Origin: Palleronia aestuarii
Lineage (GTDB): Bacteria; Pseudomonadota; Alphaproteobacteria; Rhodobacterales; Rhodobacteraceae
Assembly (NCBI RefSeq): GCF_003253995.1
Contig: NZ_QKZL01000007.1
Location: 1-64,000 of the forward strand
Reading direction: 5' to 3'
DNA: 64,000 bases
Shown: piece by piece, positions 1 to 7,572 of the stretch
Layout of the letters: each line of letters starts with the position of its first letter
Numbering within the stretch: the first letter of the stretch is position 1
Notes under the pieces: model-generated
Seen by the model: only the letters and a program-made list of their open reading frames with translations
Told to the model about the DNA's origin: nothing
Database searches by the model: none
Translations under genes and position numbers: made by a program

Positions 1-296
1 CGCCGGCACAGCGTCGAGTAGTCCGGCACCGACCAGTCGAGCCCCATGAGCTTCAACAGGCTCGCCACGAAGCCCGTTGTCTGGCGAAGCGGCAGGCCGA
101 ACAGCACCTTGATGGTCAGGCACGCTTGGATCGCCGCGTCCGAGAAGGTTTGCTGCCGCCCCTGCTTGCCCGAAGGCGCCGCGTGCCAAGCCATGCCCGG
201 GTCGAACCAGACCGTCAGAGACCCGCGCTCACGCAGCGACGCGTTGTAACTCGACCAGTTCAGGGTGCGGCAACGGGTGGGCGCAGGCTTGGACAT
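1..296 (-). CDS. IS5-family transposase, N-terminal part (truncated by window edge)
   Basis: Translating from the ATG at 296 on the minus strand gives about 98 residues starting MSKPAPTRCRTLNWSSYNAS. It continues with FSDAAIQACLTIKVLFGLPL and LLKLMGLDWSVPDYSTLCRR, the conserved N-terminal region of IS5-family (DDE) transposases. The catalytic DDE residues lie further downstream, outside the window. The frame is open right to the edge, so there is no sign of decay in the part visible. Whether the element is intact cannot be judged. Confidence 0.85.
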   Translation of the reverse strand, partial: MSKPAPTRCRTLNWSSYNASLRERGSLTVWFDPGMAWHAAPSGKQGRQQTFSDAAIQACLTIKVLFGLPLRQTTGFVASLLKLMGLDWSVPDYSTLCR

Positions 297-339
297 GCCG
301 GACAGCTATGTCGCTGGACTCACGATGTGAATCCCACGC

Positions 340-359
340 AGGCTTTCTGCAACAAGGCC
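340..359. repeat. Probable terminal inverted repeat of the IS5-type element
   Basis: Outer end read on the minus strand: GGCCTTGTTGCAGAAAG, similar to the termini of IS5-group elements. It lies about 45 bp outside the transposase start codon, the expected position. The partner repeat is outside the window. Confidence 0.55.
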
Positions 360-393
360 GCCCGTCGGAACAACAAGAACAGTTTTTACAATC

Positions 394-2895
394 TCACCCG
401 CACTTGGAGTAACCACAGGCCGAGCACGTCATGCACCCCTCGGCCATGTGAAGCTCGAAGCTACCGCAGGATGGACAGGCGCGGGCGGGCGTGCCGGCGA
501 GGGCGACGATCCGGGCTTCGGGATCGGATTTCAGGCCCATTCCCTCGCTCGCGATGAAGCCCGTCGAGAGCAGGTGCCGCTCGATCACGCCGCCGATCGC
601 GGCCAGGATCGAGGGAATGTACTTACCCTGCAGCCAGGCACCGCCGCGGGGGTCGAAGACGGCCTTCAGCTCCTCGACCACGAACGACACGTCGCCGCCG
701 CGCCGGAACACCGCGGAGATCATCCGGGTGAGCGCCACGGTCCAAGCAAAATGCTCCATGTTCTTCGAATTGACGAAGATCTCGAACGGCCGGCGATGGC
801 CGTTCTGCACGAGGTCGTTGATCGTGATGTAGAGCGCATGCTCGCTGTCGGGCCATTTCAGCTTGTAGGTCTGTCCCTCGAGCGATTGCGGGCGTTCGAG
901 GGGTTCGGACATGTAGATCACGTCCGCCTCGGCTGCGATTGGCGGGGCCGCGGACGATGGGTCTTTCGAGGGGGTGGGACCGTCGCCCGTCAGGAGCCAG
1001 TCCGCCGTGACATCCAGGCCGCCTGCAAGCCGCGCAGCCAAGTCCTCGGTGACAGGGGCCTCCTCCGCGACGAGCGCGCGCAGGAGGCTGCGTTCCAGTC
1101 CCAGTGCCGCCGCCGCGTCGTCCGGCGTGGCGTGGCCCTTCCGCGATATCGCTGCCCCAAGTCGCTCGCCCCACCCTTTCGCGGCGACGGCGGCATCGGT
1201 TGCCGTGACGGCGAGGACGCTTCCCGTGACGGCGTTCGGGCGGTAGGTCGTGCACCCCTTGCAGCCACTTTCGTAGGCCGCCTCGTAGACGTCGCGAAAC
1301 GCCTCGAACGAGATGTCCTCGGGGCAGTTGATCGTCTTCGAGATGGAGGAATCGACCCATTTCTGCGCCGCCGCCTGCATCCGGACGTGATCGAGCGGGG
1401 CGAGCGACTGCGCGGTGACGAAATGATCCGGCAGGTCCGCGTCGCCGTTGCGCTCCCGCCAGAGGGCGACGGCATAATCGACGACCTCCTCCTCGCGCCT
1501 CGATCCATCCTTCTGCAGCACCTTGCGGGTATAGGCATGGGCAAAGACCGGCTCGATCCCCGATGAGACGTTGCCCGCATAAAGGCTGATCGTACCCGTA
1601 GGCGCGATGGAGGTGAGGAGCGCATTGCGGATCCCGTCCCGCGCGATGGCGTCCCGGACATCGGCATCCATCCCGGCAAGGGTTCCGGAGGCCAAGTATT
1701 TTTCCGCGTCGAAGAGCGGGAAAGCCCCCTTCTCCGCTGCCAACCGCGATGACGCGAGGTACGCGGCGCGGGCGATCCGGTGCAACCAGCCCTCCGTCAG
1801 ACGCGCCGCCTCCTCGGAGCCGTAGCGCTGGTTCGTCATGGCGAGCGCATCGGCGAGCCCCGTCACGCCGAGGCCGATACGGCGCTTCGCGGCCGCCTCC
1901 CGCGCCTGCGCCTCGAGCGGAAAGCGGCTCGCGTCGACCACGTTGTCCATCATCCGCACCGCGGTGGCGACGAGATCGTCAAGCGCCTCCTCATCGAGCC
2001 GGGCCTCGCCGGTGAACGGCGAGAGTACCAATCTTGCGAGATTGACGGAGCCGAGGAGGCACGCGCCATAGGGCGGCAGCGGCTGCTCTCCGCACGGGTT
2101 GGTCGCCGCAATCGTTTCGCAATAAGCGAGATTGTTCATCTCGTTGATGCGGTCGATGAAGATCACGCCCGGCTCCGCGTAATCATAAGTCGACCGCATG
2201 ATCCGGTTCCAGAGATCGCGCGCCGAGATCGTGGAGAAAACCCGCCCGTCGAAGACGAGATCCCAGGATGCGTCGGCCTTTACGGCCTCCATGAAGGCGT
2301 CGGTGACGAGCACGCTCACGTTGAAGTTCCTGAGCCGGGCCGGATCGGACTTCGCGGTGACGAACTCCTCGATGTCGGGATGATCGCAGCGCATCGTCGC
2401 CATCATCGCGCCGCGCCGTGCACCCGCCGACATGATCGTGCGGCACATCGCGTCCCAAACATCCATGAACGAAAGCGGCCCCGACGCATCCGCCGCCACT
2501 CCTTTCACGTCCGCGCCCTTCGGCCGGATCGTGGAGAAGTCGTAGCCGATCCCGCCCCCCTGCTGCATCGTCAGCGCCGCCTCGCGCAGATGCTCGAAGA
2601 TGCCGCCCATCGAATCCGGCACGGTGCCCATGACGAAGCAATTGAAGAGCGTGACAGAGCGATCCGTCCCCGCGCCCGCGGTGATCCGTCCGGCAGGCAG
2701 GAACTTGAAGCCATCGAGCGCGGCGTAGAACCGATCCTCCCAGAGATCGGGATCCGCCTCCACCGCCGCCGTGGCACGCGCGATCCGCCGCCAGGTCTCC
2801 TCGACGCTCCGGTCGATCGGCGATCCGTCCGCCGCCTTCAGGCGGTACTTCATGTCCCAGATCTGTTCGGATATGGGAGCGGCAAAGCTGCTCAT
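394..2895 (-). CDS. nrdJ: Adenosylcobalamin-dependent (class II) ribonucleotide reductase with an extra internal domain
   Basis: Reduces ribonucleotides to deoxyribonucleotides using adenosylcobalamin as radical source, so it works with or without oxygen. The 833-residue protein has the catalytic barrel in about residues 10-560. The radical triad motif is N266-P-C268-G-E270, and C86 (FNCFVMG) and C279 are the probable redox pair. A TSCPD domain follows at about 660-780 and a C-terminal Cys-rich zinc-ribbon-like tail (CPSC...CMTCSACGYSKC) ends the protein. Residues about 572-640 form an extra segment that resembles a degenerate XRE helix-turn-helix, closing with DVTADWLLTGDG. No adenosylcobalamin riboswitch was recognised upstream. 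The gene stands alone, with an IS end 34 bp behind the stop. Assignment is firm; the role of the insert is not known. Confidence 0.97.
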   Translation of the reverse strand: MSSFAAPISEQIWDMKYRLKAADGSPIDRSVEETWRRIARATAAVEADPDLWEDRFYAALDGFKFLPAGRITAGAGTDRSVTLFNCFVMGTVPDSMGGIFEHLREAALTMQQGGGIGYDFSTIRPKGADVKGVAADASGPLSFMDVWDAMCRTIMSAGARRGAMMATMRCDHPDIEEFVTAKSDPARLRNFNVSVLVTDAFMEAVKADASWDLVFDGRVFSTISARDLWNRIMRSTYDYAEPGVIFIDRINEMNNLAYCETIAATNPCGEQPLPPYGACLLGSVNLARLVLSPFTGEARLDEEALDDLVATAVRMMDNVVDASRFPLEAQAREAAAKRRIGLGVTGLADALAMTNQRYGSEEAARLTEGWLHRIARAAYLASSRLAAEKGAFPLFDAEKYLASGTLAGMDADVRDAIARDGIRNALLTSIAPTGTISLYAGNVSSGIEPVFAHAYTRKVLQKDGSRREEEVVDYAVALWRERNGDADLPDHFVTAQSLAPLDHVRMQAAAQKWVDSSISKTINCPEDISFEAFRDVYEAAYESGCKGCTTYRPNAVTGSVLAVTATDAAVAAKGWGERLGAAISRKGHATPDDAAAALGLERSLLRALVAEEAPVTEDLAARLAGGLDVTADWLLTGDGPTPSKDPSSAAPPIAAEADVIYMSEPLERPQSLEGQTYKLKWPDSEHALYITINDLVQNGHRRPFEIFVNSKNMEHFAWTVALTRMISAVFRRGGDVSFVVEELKAVFDPRGGAWLQGKYIPSILAAIGGVIERHLLSTGFIASEGMGLKSDPEARIVALAGTPARACPSCGSFELHMAEGCMTCSACGYSKCG

Positions 2896-2965
2896 GGCGT
2901 GGCACTTTCCTGCGGGTGGGAGCGTTCACGCTAGGGATCCGGTGGGGCCGGGTCAACGCCGGGCG

Positions 2966-2984
2966 CATGATCCGGGGGATCATG
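2966..2984. promoter_or_regulatory. Perfect inverted repeat between nrdJ and the DUF1489 gene
   Basis: CATGATCC-GGG-GGATCATG: two perfect 8-bp arms with a 3-bp spacer. It sits in the 131-bp divergent intergenic region between the nrdJ start (2895) and the DUF1489 start (3027), a likely place for an operator. It does not match the NrdR box pattern. The regulator is unknown. Confidence 0.4.
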
Positions 2985-3026
2985 GTGTCGCGACGGCCAC
3001 GGAGTGTAGGAGATCGGGGGAAAGTG

Positions 3027-3455
3027 ATGTCGGGTGCTCTGAACATGCTGAAGCTCAGCGTGGGGACGGAGAGTGTCGCGGGGCTCGAGCGGTTCCAGAG
3101 CCAGCGCGCGGCGGAGCGTGGCGGGCGTCGCTTCCACGTGACCCGGATGTGGCCGAAACGGGCGGAGGAGATCCTCGATGGCGGATCGATCTACTGGGTG
3201 ATCCAGCGCGTGATCCTCGCACGTCAGGCGATCACGGGCTTCGAGGAGATCACAAGCGAGGACGGCATCCGGCGCTGCGCCATCCAGCTCGATGCGAGGA
3301 TCGTCCGGACCGAAGCGGTTCCGAAACGTCCGTTCCAGGGCTGGCGCTATCTCCCGCAGGCGGACGCGCCGGCCGATCTGGGCGAAACGCGCGAGGGCGA
3401 GACGGATCTGCCGCCGCGCCTGATGGCCGCCCTCGCGGAAATCGGCGTCCGCTAA
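3027..3455 (+). CDS. DUF1489 family protein
   Basis: 142-residue soluble protein with the features of DUF1489, a family of unknown function conserved in Alphaproteobacteria. These are an N-terminal LKLSVGTESV, then WPKRAEEILDGGSIYWVIQ, RQAITGFEE and RCAIQLDA. No signal peptide or membrane segment. The start at 3027 is chosen because a purine-rich stretch (gatcggggga) precedes it; an internal ATG at 3045 is possible and would remove six residues. It runs divergently from nrdJ and converges on hisG, overlapping its stop by 4 bp. Confidence 0.85.
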   Translation: MSGALNMLKLSVGTESVAGLERFQSQRAAERGGRRFHVTRMWPKRAEEILDGGSIYWVIQRVILARQAITGFEEITSEDGIRRCAIQLDARIVRTEAVPKRPFQGWRYLPQADAPADLGETREGETDLPPRLMAALAEIGVR

Positions 3456-4177
3456 GAAGAGAGCTTCGTTTCGAGAAGCTCGCTCCGGGCGTGGCGCCCG
3501 ATATCGGAGAGGAGGCGCGAGAGCCGGTCGCGGCTCGGCCCGTCCCATTCCGCGTTCCGCGCGCGGAAGAGCGTGGCCTGGCTCGCATGAATCGGACCGT
3601 CGGTGAGGATCTTGAGGTGGTTGGCGCGCAGCGTCTCGCCTGTCGAGGTGATGTCCGCAATGGCCTCCGCAGTCTCGTTGCGGACCGTCCCTTCGGTCGC
3701 CCCCTGGCTGTCGACGAGCTGGTAATCGGCGACGCCATGCGCGCGCAGGTATTCCCGCACGAGGCGGTGATACTTCGTGGCGATCCTGAGCCGGAAGCCG
3801 TGGCGGCGGCGGAAGGCGGCGGCGGCGGCGTCGAGATCCTCGAGCGTGTCGACATCGACCCAGAAACGCGGGACGGCGAGAACGAGGTCGGCATGGCCGA
3901 AACCCATCGGCGCCAGCACCTCCACCTTGTCGTCCCAACCGGCGAGCGTGTCGCGCACGAGATCCGATCCGGTCACGCCGAGATGGATGCGGCCCGCGGC
4001 GAGTTCGCGCGGAATTTCGCCCGCGCTCAGCATGACGAGTTCCACATCGTCATGCTCCACCAGCCCCGCATATTCGCGCTCCGAGCCCCCGCGCCCCATC
4101 GCGAGGCCGCGTTCGCCGAACCAGTCGAAGGTCTTTTCCATCAGACGGCCCTTGGACGGCACACCGAGCTTCAGCAT
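3452..4177 (-). CDS. hisG: ATP phosphoribosyltransferase catalytic subunit, short form
   Basis: First step of histidine synthesis: couples ATP and PRPP to phosphoribosyl-ATP. At 241 residues it is the short HisG type, which lacks the C-terminal ACT-like regulatory domain and works as a hetero-complex with HisZ. The start [20 protein letters not shown] and the PRPP-binding region near STGETLRANHLKI are family hallmarks. hisZ lies directly upstream and overlaps it by 7 bp, consistent with co-translation of the two partners. It is the last gene of the hisS-hisZ-hisG unit. Confidence 0.95.
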   Translation of the reverse strand: MLKLGVPSKGRLMEKTFDWFGERGLAMGRGGSEREYAGLVEHDDVELVMLSAGEIPRELAAGRIHLGVTGSDLVRDTLAGWDDKVEVLAPMGFGHADLVLAVPRFWVDVDTLEDLDAAAAAFRRRHGFRLRIATKYHRLVREYLRAHGVADYQLVDSQGATEGTVRNETAEAIADITSTGETLRANHLKILTDGPIHASQATLFRARNAEWDGPSRDRLSRLLSDIGRHARSELLETKLSS

Positions 4178-5265
4178 GGAGATGTCCCCGCAAGGCAGAT
4201 TGCCGGCCGGATCACCCCGCCCACCGCCGGGACGGACCGCCCCGCCCCGATGACGCGGGTGAGCGCGTCGTAGCGTCCGCCGGTGGCGATGGGGGCGAGG
4301 TCCGGCCGACCGCGAAGGGTGAAGGCGAAGACGAACCCGTCGTAATATTCCATCGAGCTGCGGCCGAGGCTCGCCTCGAAGGGGATACGGTCCGCCGGTA
4401 TCCCCCGATCCCCGAGGGCCGCGAGGCGACGTTCGAAGCGGTGAACGGCAGCGCGGATCGCGGGCAGGTCCACCTCGATATCGCGCAGGCGTTCGAGGGC
4501 GTCGGCGGAGTTGGAGGCGATCGCGAGGATGTCGTCGATGGAAGCCACGGCGGAAGCGGCGATCGGCGGCTCCTCCGCATCGGCCCGGAGCGCCTCGATC
4601 CGCTCCAGCACCTCCGCCCGCCCGCGCAGCCCGATCTCGGGTCCCGCCTCGGCCATCGGATCGGCGGCGGCGAGCAGGGCCGTCCGCGTTGCGGGCGGCT
4701 TCGTGCGCCCGGCGAAACGGTCGAGAAGCGCGCGGAACCGCTTCGGGCGCCAGATATGACGCAGGAGCGCCGCCCGTCGCCGCTCCGAACAGGGAAGGCC
4801 GCGTACGGCAGCCGTGATGAGGCCGATATCGCCGATGGCGATCGAGGGCCGGAGCGGCGCGAGGGCGTCGTGGAAAAGCGCGAAAACCTCCGCATCCGCC
4901 GCCGCGGGATCGTCGCCGCCGAAAAGCTCGAAGCCCACCTGCATGTATTCGGCGGGACGCTCCGGCGCGTGTTCCTGCCGCCGGAAAACCTCGCCCGCAT
5001 AGGCGTAGCGCGCGGGATCGCCCCCCTCCTCCATGTGCCGACGCACGAGGGGCACGGTGAAGTCGGGACGCAGCATCAGCTCCCCCCCGTCGGGTCCCGC
5101 CGTCGTGAAGGCGCGCGCCCGGATGTCTTCCCCGTAGAGGTCGAGGAGCCCGCCCGCGGGTTGCAGGATGTCGGTCTCGGTCCGCACGCCGCCCGCGTCC
5201 TCGAAGACCGAGAGAAGCCGCATGGCCTCCGCCCGCTCCGCGGCCCTGTCCGCAGGAGAGGTCAT
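4171..5265 (-). CDS. hisZ: ATP phosphoribosyltransferase regulatory subunit
   Basis: 364-residue paralogue of histidyl-tRNA synthetase that lacks aminoacylation activity and serves as the regulatory partner of short HisG. Recognisable pieces are [50 protein letters not shown] and a C-terminal [15 protein letters not shown] with ATGGRYDAL. The anticodon-binding domain of a true synthetase is absent. The ATG at 5265 overlaps the hisS stop as ATGA. The downstream end overlaps hisG by 7 bp. Confidence 0.93.
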   Translation of the reverse strand: MTSPADRAAERAEAMRLLSVFEDAGGVRTETDILQPAGGLLDLYGEDIRARAFTTAGPDGGELMLRPDFTVPLVRRHMEEGGDPARYAYAGEVFRRQEHAPERPAEYMQVGFELFGGDDPAAADAEVFALFHDALAPLRPSIAIGDIGLITAAVRGLPCSERRRAALLRHIWRPKRFRALLDRFAGRTKPPATRTALLAAADPMAEAGPEIGLRGRAEVLERIEALRADAEEPPIAASAVASIDDILAIASNSADALERLRDIEVDLPAIRAAVHRFERRLAALGDRGIPADRIPFEASLGRSSMEYYDGFVFAFTLRGRPDLAPIATGGRYDALTRVIGAGRSVPAVGGVIRPAICLAGTSPC

Positions 5266-6731
5266 CGCAGCCGCGCTTCGATCTCTTCGACGAGGCGGTC
5301 GCGCGGGCACTCGACCTGGGCGGGCTGCGCCCGCCATTCCTCGTGGCTCACTTCTTCCGCGAGCCTGGCGCCGAGCACGAGGTCCTTGATCTGCACGACG
5401 CCCCGCGCGCGTTCGTCCTCGCCCTGGATGATGGCGAGAGGCGCGCGTCGCTTGTCGGCATATTTGAGCTGGTTGCCGAAATTCTTCGGATTGCCGAGAT
5501 AGACCTCCGCACGGATACCGGCCCGGCGCAGATCGGACGCGATCTTCTGGTACTCGTCCATGGCCGAGCGATCCATGACGGTCACGATCACCGGCCCGTC
5601 CGCCTCGGCCACGTCCGCGTTCCGCGCGGCGAGCGCCGCAAGGAGCCGGTCGACACCGACCGACACGCCCGTCGCGGGCACTTCCTGCCCGGTGAACCGC
5701 TTCACGAGATCGTCGTAGCGCCCGCCCCCCGCGACGGAGCCGAATTGCCGCGGCTGCCCCTTCTCGTCCGTGACCTCGAAGGTCAACTCCGCCTCGTAGA
5801 CGGGACCGGTGTAGTAGCCGAGGCCCCGCACGACGGAGGGGTCGATGACGATGCGGTCGGCACCGTAGCCTTGAGCATCGACCAGATCGGCGATCTCGCG
5901 GAGTTCCGCGACCCCCGCGCACCCGGTCGCACTGTCAGCGACGAGGTCGCCGAGCCGATCCAGTGTCGATGCGTTCGTTTCGCACCGCGCGCCGACGAAG
6001 CTCAGCACGGCATCGGACGAGGACGCCGAGAGCCCAGCCCCCTTCGTGAAGTCCCCGCTTTCGTCGCGGCGGCCTTCCCCCAGGAGGGCACGGACGCCGT
6101 CCTCGCCCAACCGGTCGAGCTTGTCGATGGCGCGCAGCACGATGCCGCGTTCCGCCTCGTGCTCCGGGCCACCGATCCCCGCGACGTCCATCACGCCGTT
6201 CAGGACCTTGCGATTGTTGATCCGCACGACGTAATCGCCCCGCGCGATCCCGACCGCCTCCAGCACGTCGCAGAGCATCGCGCAAATCTCCGCATCGGCA
6301 GCCATCGAAGCGGAGCCGACCGTGTCCGCGTCGCATTGATAGAATTGCCGGAACCGTCCGGGCCCCGGCTTCTCGTTGCGCCAGACGGGACCGACCTGAA
6401 AGCGGCGGTAGGGCTGCGGCAGCTCCTGGCGGTACTGCGCGGCGACCCGCGCGAGGGGCGCGGTCAAGTCGTAGCGTAGCGCGAGCCAGCCCTCGTCCTC
6501 CTCCCAGGCGAAGACGCCCTCGTTCGGACGGTCGACGTCTGGCAGGAACTTGCCCAGCGCCTCCACCGTCTCCACGGCCGAGGTCTCGAGCGCGTCGAAG
6601 CCGTAGAGGTGATAGATCCGCTTGATCGACGCGAGCATCTCGTCGCGGCGCGTGACCTCCGCCCCGCGATAGTCGCGGAACCCCTTCGGCGTCTGTGCCT
6701 TGGGGCGGGGTTGCTTCTTCTGCTTCGCCAT
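5262..6731 (-). CDS. hisS: Histidyl-tRNA synthetase
   Basis: Class II aminoacyl-tRNA synthetase that charges tRNA-His. 489 residues, longer than the enterobacterial enzyme (about 420). Motif 2 region is [14 protein letters not shown]; the histidine-A-type motif is [15 protein letters not shown]; motif 3 region is [13 protein letters not shown] with [11 protein letters not shown]. The C-terminal anticodon-binding domain (VIVTVMDR..., [18 protein letters not shown]) is complete. First gene of the hisS-hisZ-hisG unit, so the synthetase is co-expressed with the paralogue that regulates histidine synthesis. The N-terminus is rich in Lys/Gln/Pro ([20 protein letters not shown]). Confidence 0.96.
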   Translation of the reverse strand: MAKQKKQPRPKAQTPKGFRDYRGAEVTRRDEMLASIKRIYHLYGFDALETSAVETVEALGKFLPDVDRPNEGVFAWEEDEGWLALRYDLTAPLARVAAQYRQELPQPYRRFQVGPVWRNEKPGPGRFRQFYQCDADTVGSASMAADAEICAMLCDVLEAVGIARGDYVVRINNRKVLNGVMDVAGIGGPEHEAERGIVLRAIDKLDRLGEDGVRALLGEGRRDESGDFTKGAGLSASSSDAVLSFVGARCETNASTLDRLGDLVADSATGCAGVAELREIADLVDAQGYGADRIVIDPSVVRGLGYYTGPVYEAELTFEVTDEKGQPRQFGSVAGGGRYDDLVKRFTGQEVPATGVSVGVDRLLAALAARNADVAEADGPVIVTVMDRSAMDEYQKIASDLRRAGIRAEVYLGNPKNFGNQLKYADKRRAPLAIIQGEDERARGVVQIKDLVLGARLAEEVSHEEWRAQPAQVECPRDRLVEEIEARLR

Positions 6732-6821
6732 GAATGGTCCCCGCTTGCGGATCGCCGGTCGTCTAGCCCAGAGGGGAACTCATCGCAAGCAAGCCCGGCG
6801 GGGCCTTGATAGGAGAACGGA

Positions 6822-7022
6822 ATGGAACGGGATGCGATCGAGGAACGGCTGGCCCATCTCATCCGTACGACGGACGAGCTGTCCGACGTGGTCGCGGCCC
6901 AGGCCGACCGCATCGACCTTCTCGAGCGGCGGGTGGAAATGCTGATGGCGCGGGAGGCCGAGCGCGAGGCCGCCGGGGGCGGCGGCGTGGTCCTGGGCGA
7001 CGAGCGCCCGCCGCACTGGTAG
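6822..7022 (+). CDS. slyX: SlyX family protein
   Basis: 66-residue, highly charged coiled-coil protein (ERDAIEERLAHLIRTTDELS ... AAQADRIDLLERRVEMLM) ending in the characteristic VVLGDERPPHW. SlyX proteins are small cytoplasmic coiled-coil proteins without an established function. The ribosome-binding site AGGAGA precedes the ATG. It is divergent from hisS, with 90 bp between them, and converges on the small lipoprotein gene one base after its stop. Confidence 0.85.
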   Translation: MERDAIEERLAHLIRTTDELSDVVAAQADRIDLLERRVEMLMAREAEREAAGGGGVVLGDERPPHW

Positions 7023-7023
7023 C

Positions 7024-7572
7024 TCAGCCGGACCCCGTCGCCACGATCCGCCCCCCGTCGATCAGCAGGATGACGAGCCCCGTCGTCGCACCGAAGGTCG
7101 GGTAGATCGTGACGAATGTCGTCCGCCGTTCGAGCGCGTCGATCCGGCCCGCCGGACAGGGAACGCCCGCACCGACGCCGCAGACCCGCCCCTTCACCTG
7201 CTCATAGGCCCTGTCGAGATCGGAGTAGGGCACCCGGTTCGACGGGTCGTAGCGCAGGGTCTCGTGCACGAGCGGGCTGCCGAAGAGGAGGAGGGCGGCG
7301 GTCACCTGTCGCGCGCAATTGTCGGTGAACCCCGTCACGTACTGCGTGCGCGGCGCCGTCGATCCCGGCGCGGTATCGTGGATCCGCCAGCGGGTGCGGC
7401 CGGTCTCTGGCGCCGCCGCAACCTCGACGCCCCGCGCGGTACGCGACAGCCCGCAAGCCGTCCCGACCTCGCCCGGAGCGAGCGGACCGGAGGAGGTGAC
7501 CATCGGGCCCGATCCCGGCGGCACGCAGGCCGCGAGGAGCAGACAGAGTGCTGTCGCGCGGATGCCGCTCAT
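7024..7572 (-). CDS. Small predicted lipoprotein, unknown function
   Basis: 182 residues. The N-terminus ATALCLLLAACVPPGS has a short hydrophobic stretch followed by a lipobox (LLAAC, Cys at about residue 16), so the mature protein should be anchored in the inner or outer membrane facing the periplasm. A C-terminal hydrophobic patch (TGLVILLIDGG) is also present. I do not recognise a characterised family. The ATG at 7572 overlaps the dnaE stop as ATGA, so it is probably co-transcribed with dnaE. Confidence 0.75.
   Translation of the reverse strand: MSGIRATALCLLLAACVPPGSGPMVTSSGPLAPGEVGTACGLSRTARGVEVAAAPETGRTRWRIHDTAPGSTAPRTQYVTGFTDNCARQVTAALLLFGSPLVHETLRYDPSNRVPYSDLDRAYEQVKGRVCGVGAGVPCPAGRIDALERRTTFVTIYPTFGATTGLVILLIDGGRIVATGSG

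Larger units (their letters stand above)
1..359 (-). mobile_element. IS5-family insertion sequence, one end only
   Basis: The left edge of the window holds the 5' part of an IS5-type transposase gene read leftward, followed outward by a terminal sequence reading GGCCTTGTTGCAGAAAG on the minus strand (ending at 359). That resembles the GGCTTTGTTG ends typical of IS5/IS903-type elements. The rest of the element lies outside the window, so its other end and any target duplication cannot be seen. It sits 34 bp beyond the stop codon of nrdJ and does not disrupt it. Confidence 0.75.

Noticed and set aside
2896-3026. Adenosylcobalamin riboswitch upstream of nrdJ
   Set aside because: The leader is short and no B12-box-like sequence was recognised; a covariance search would be decisive.
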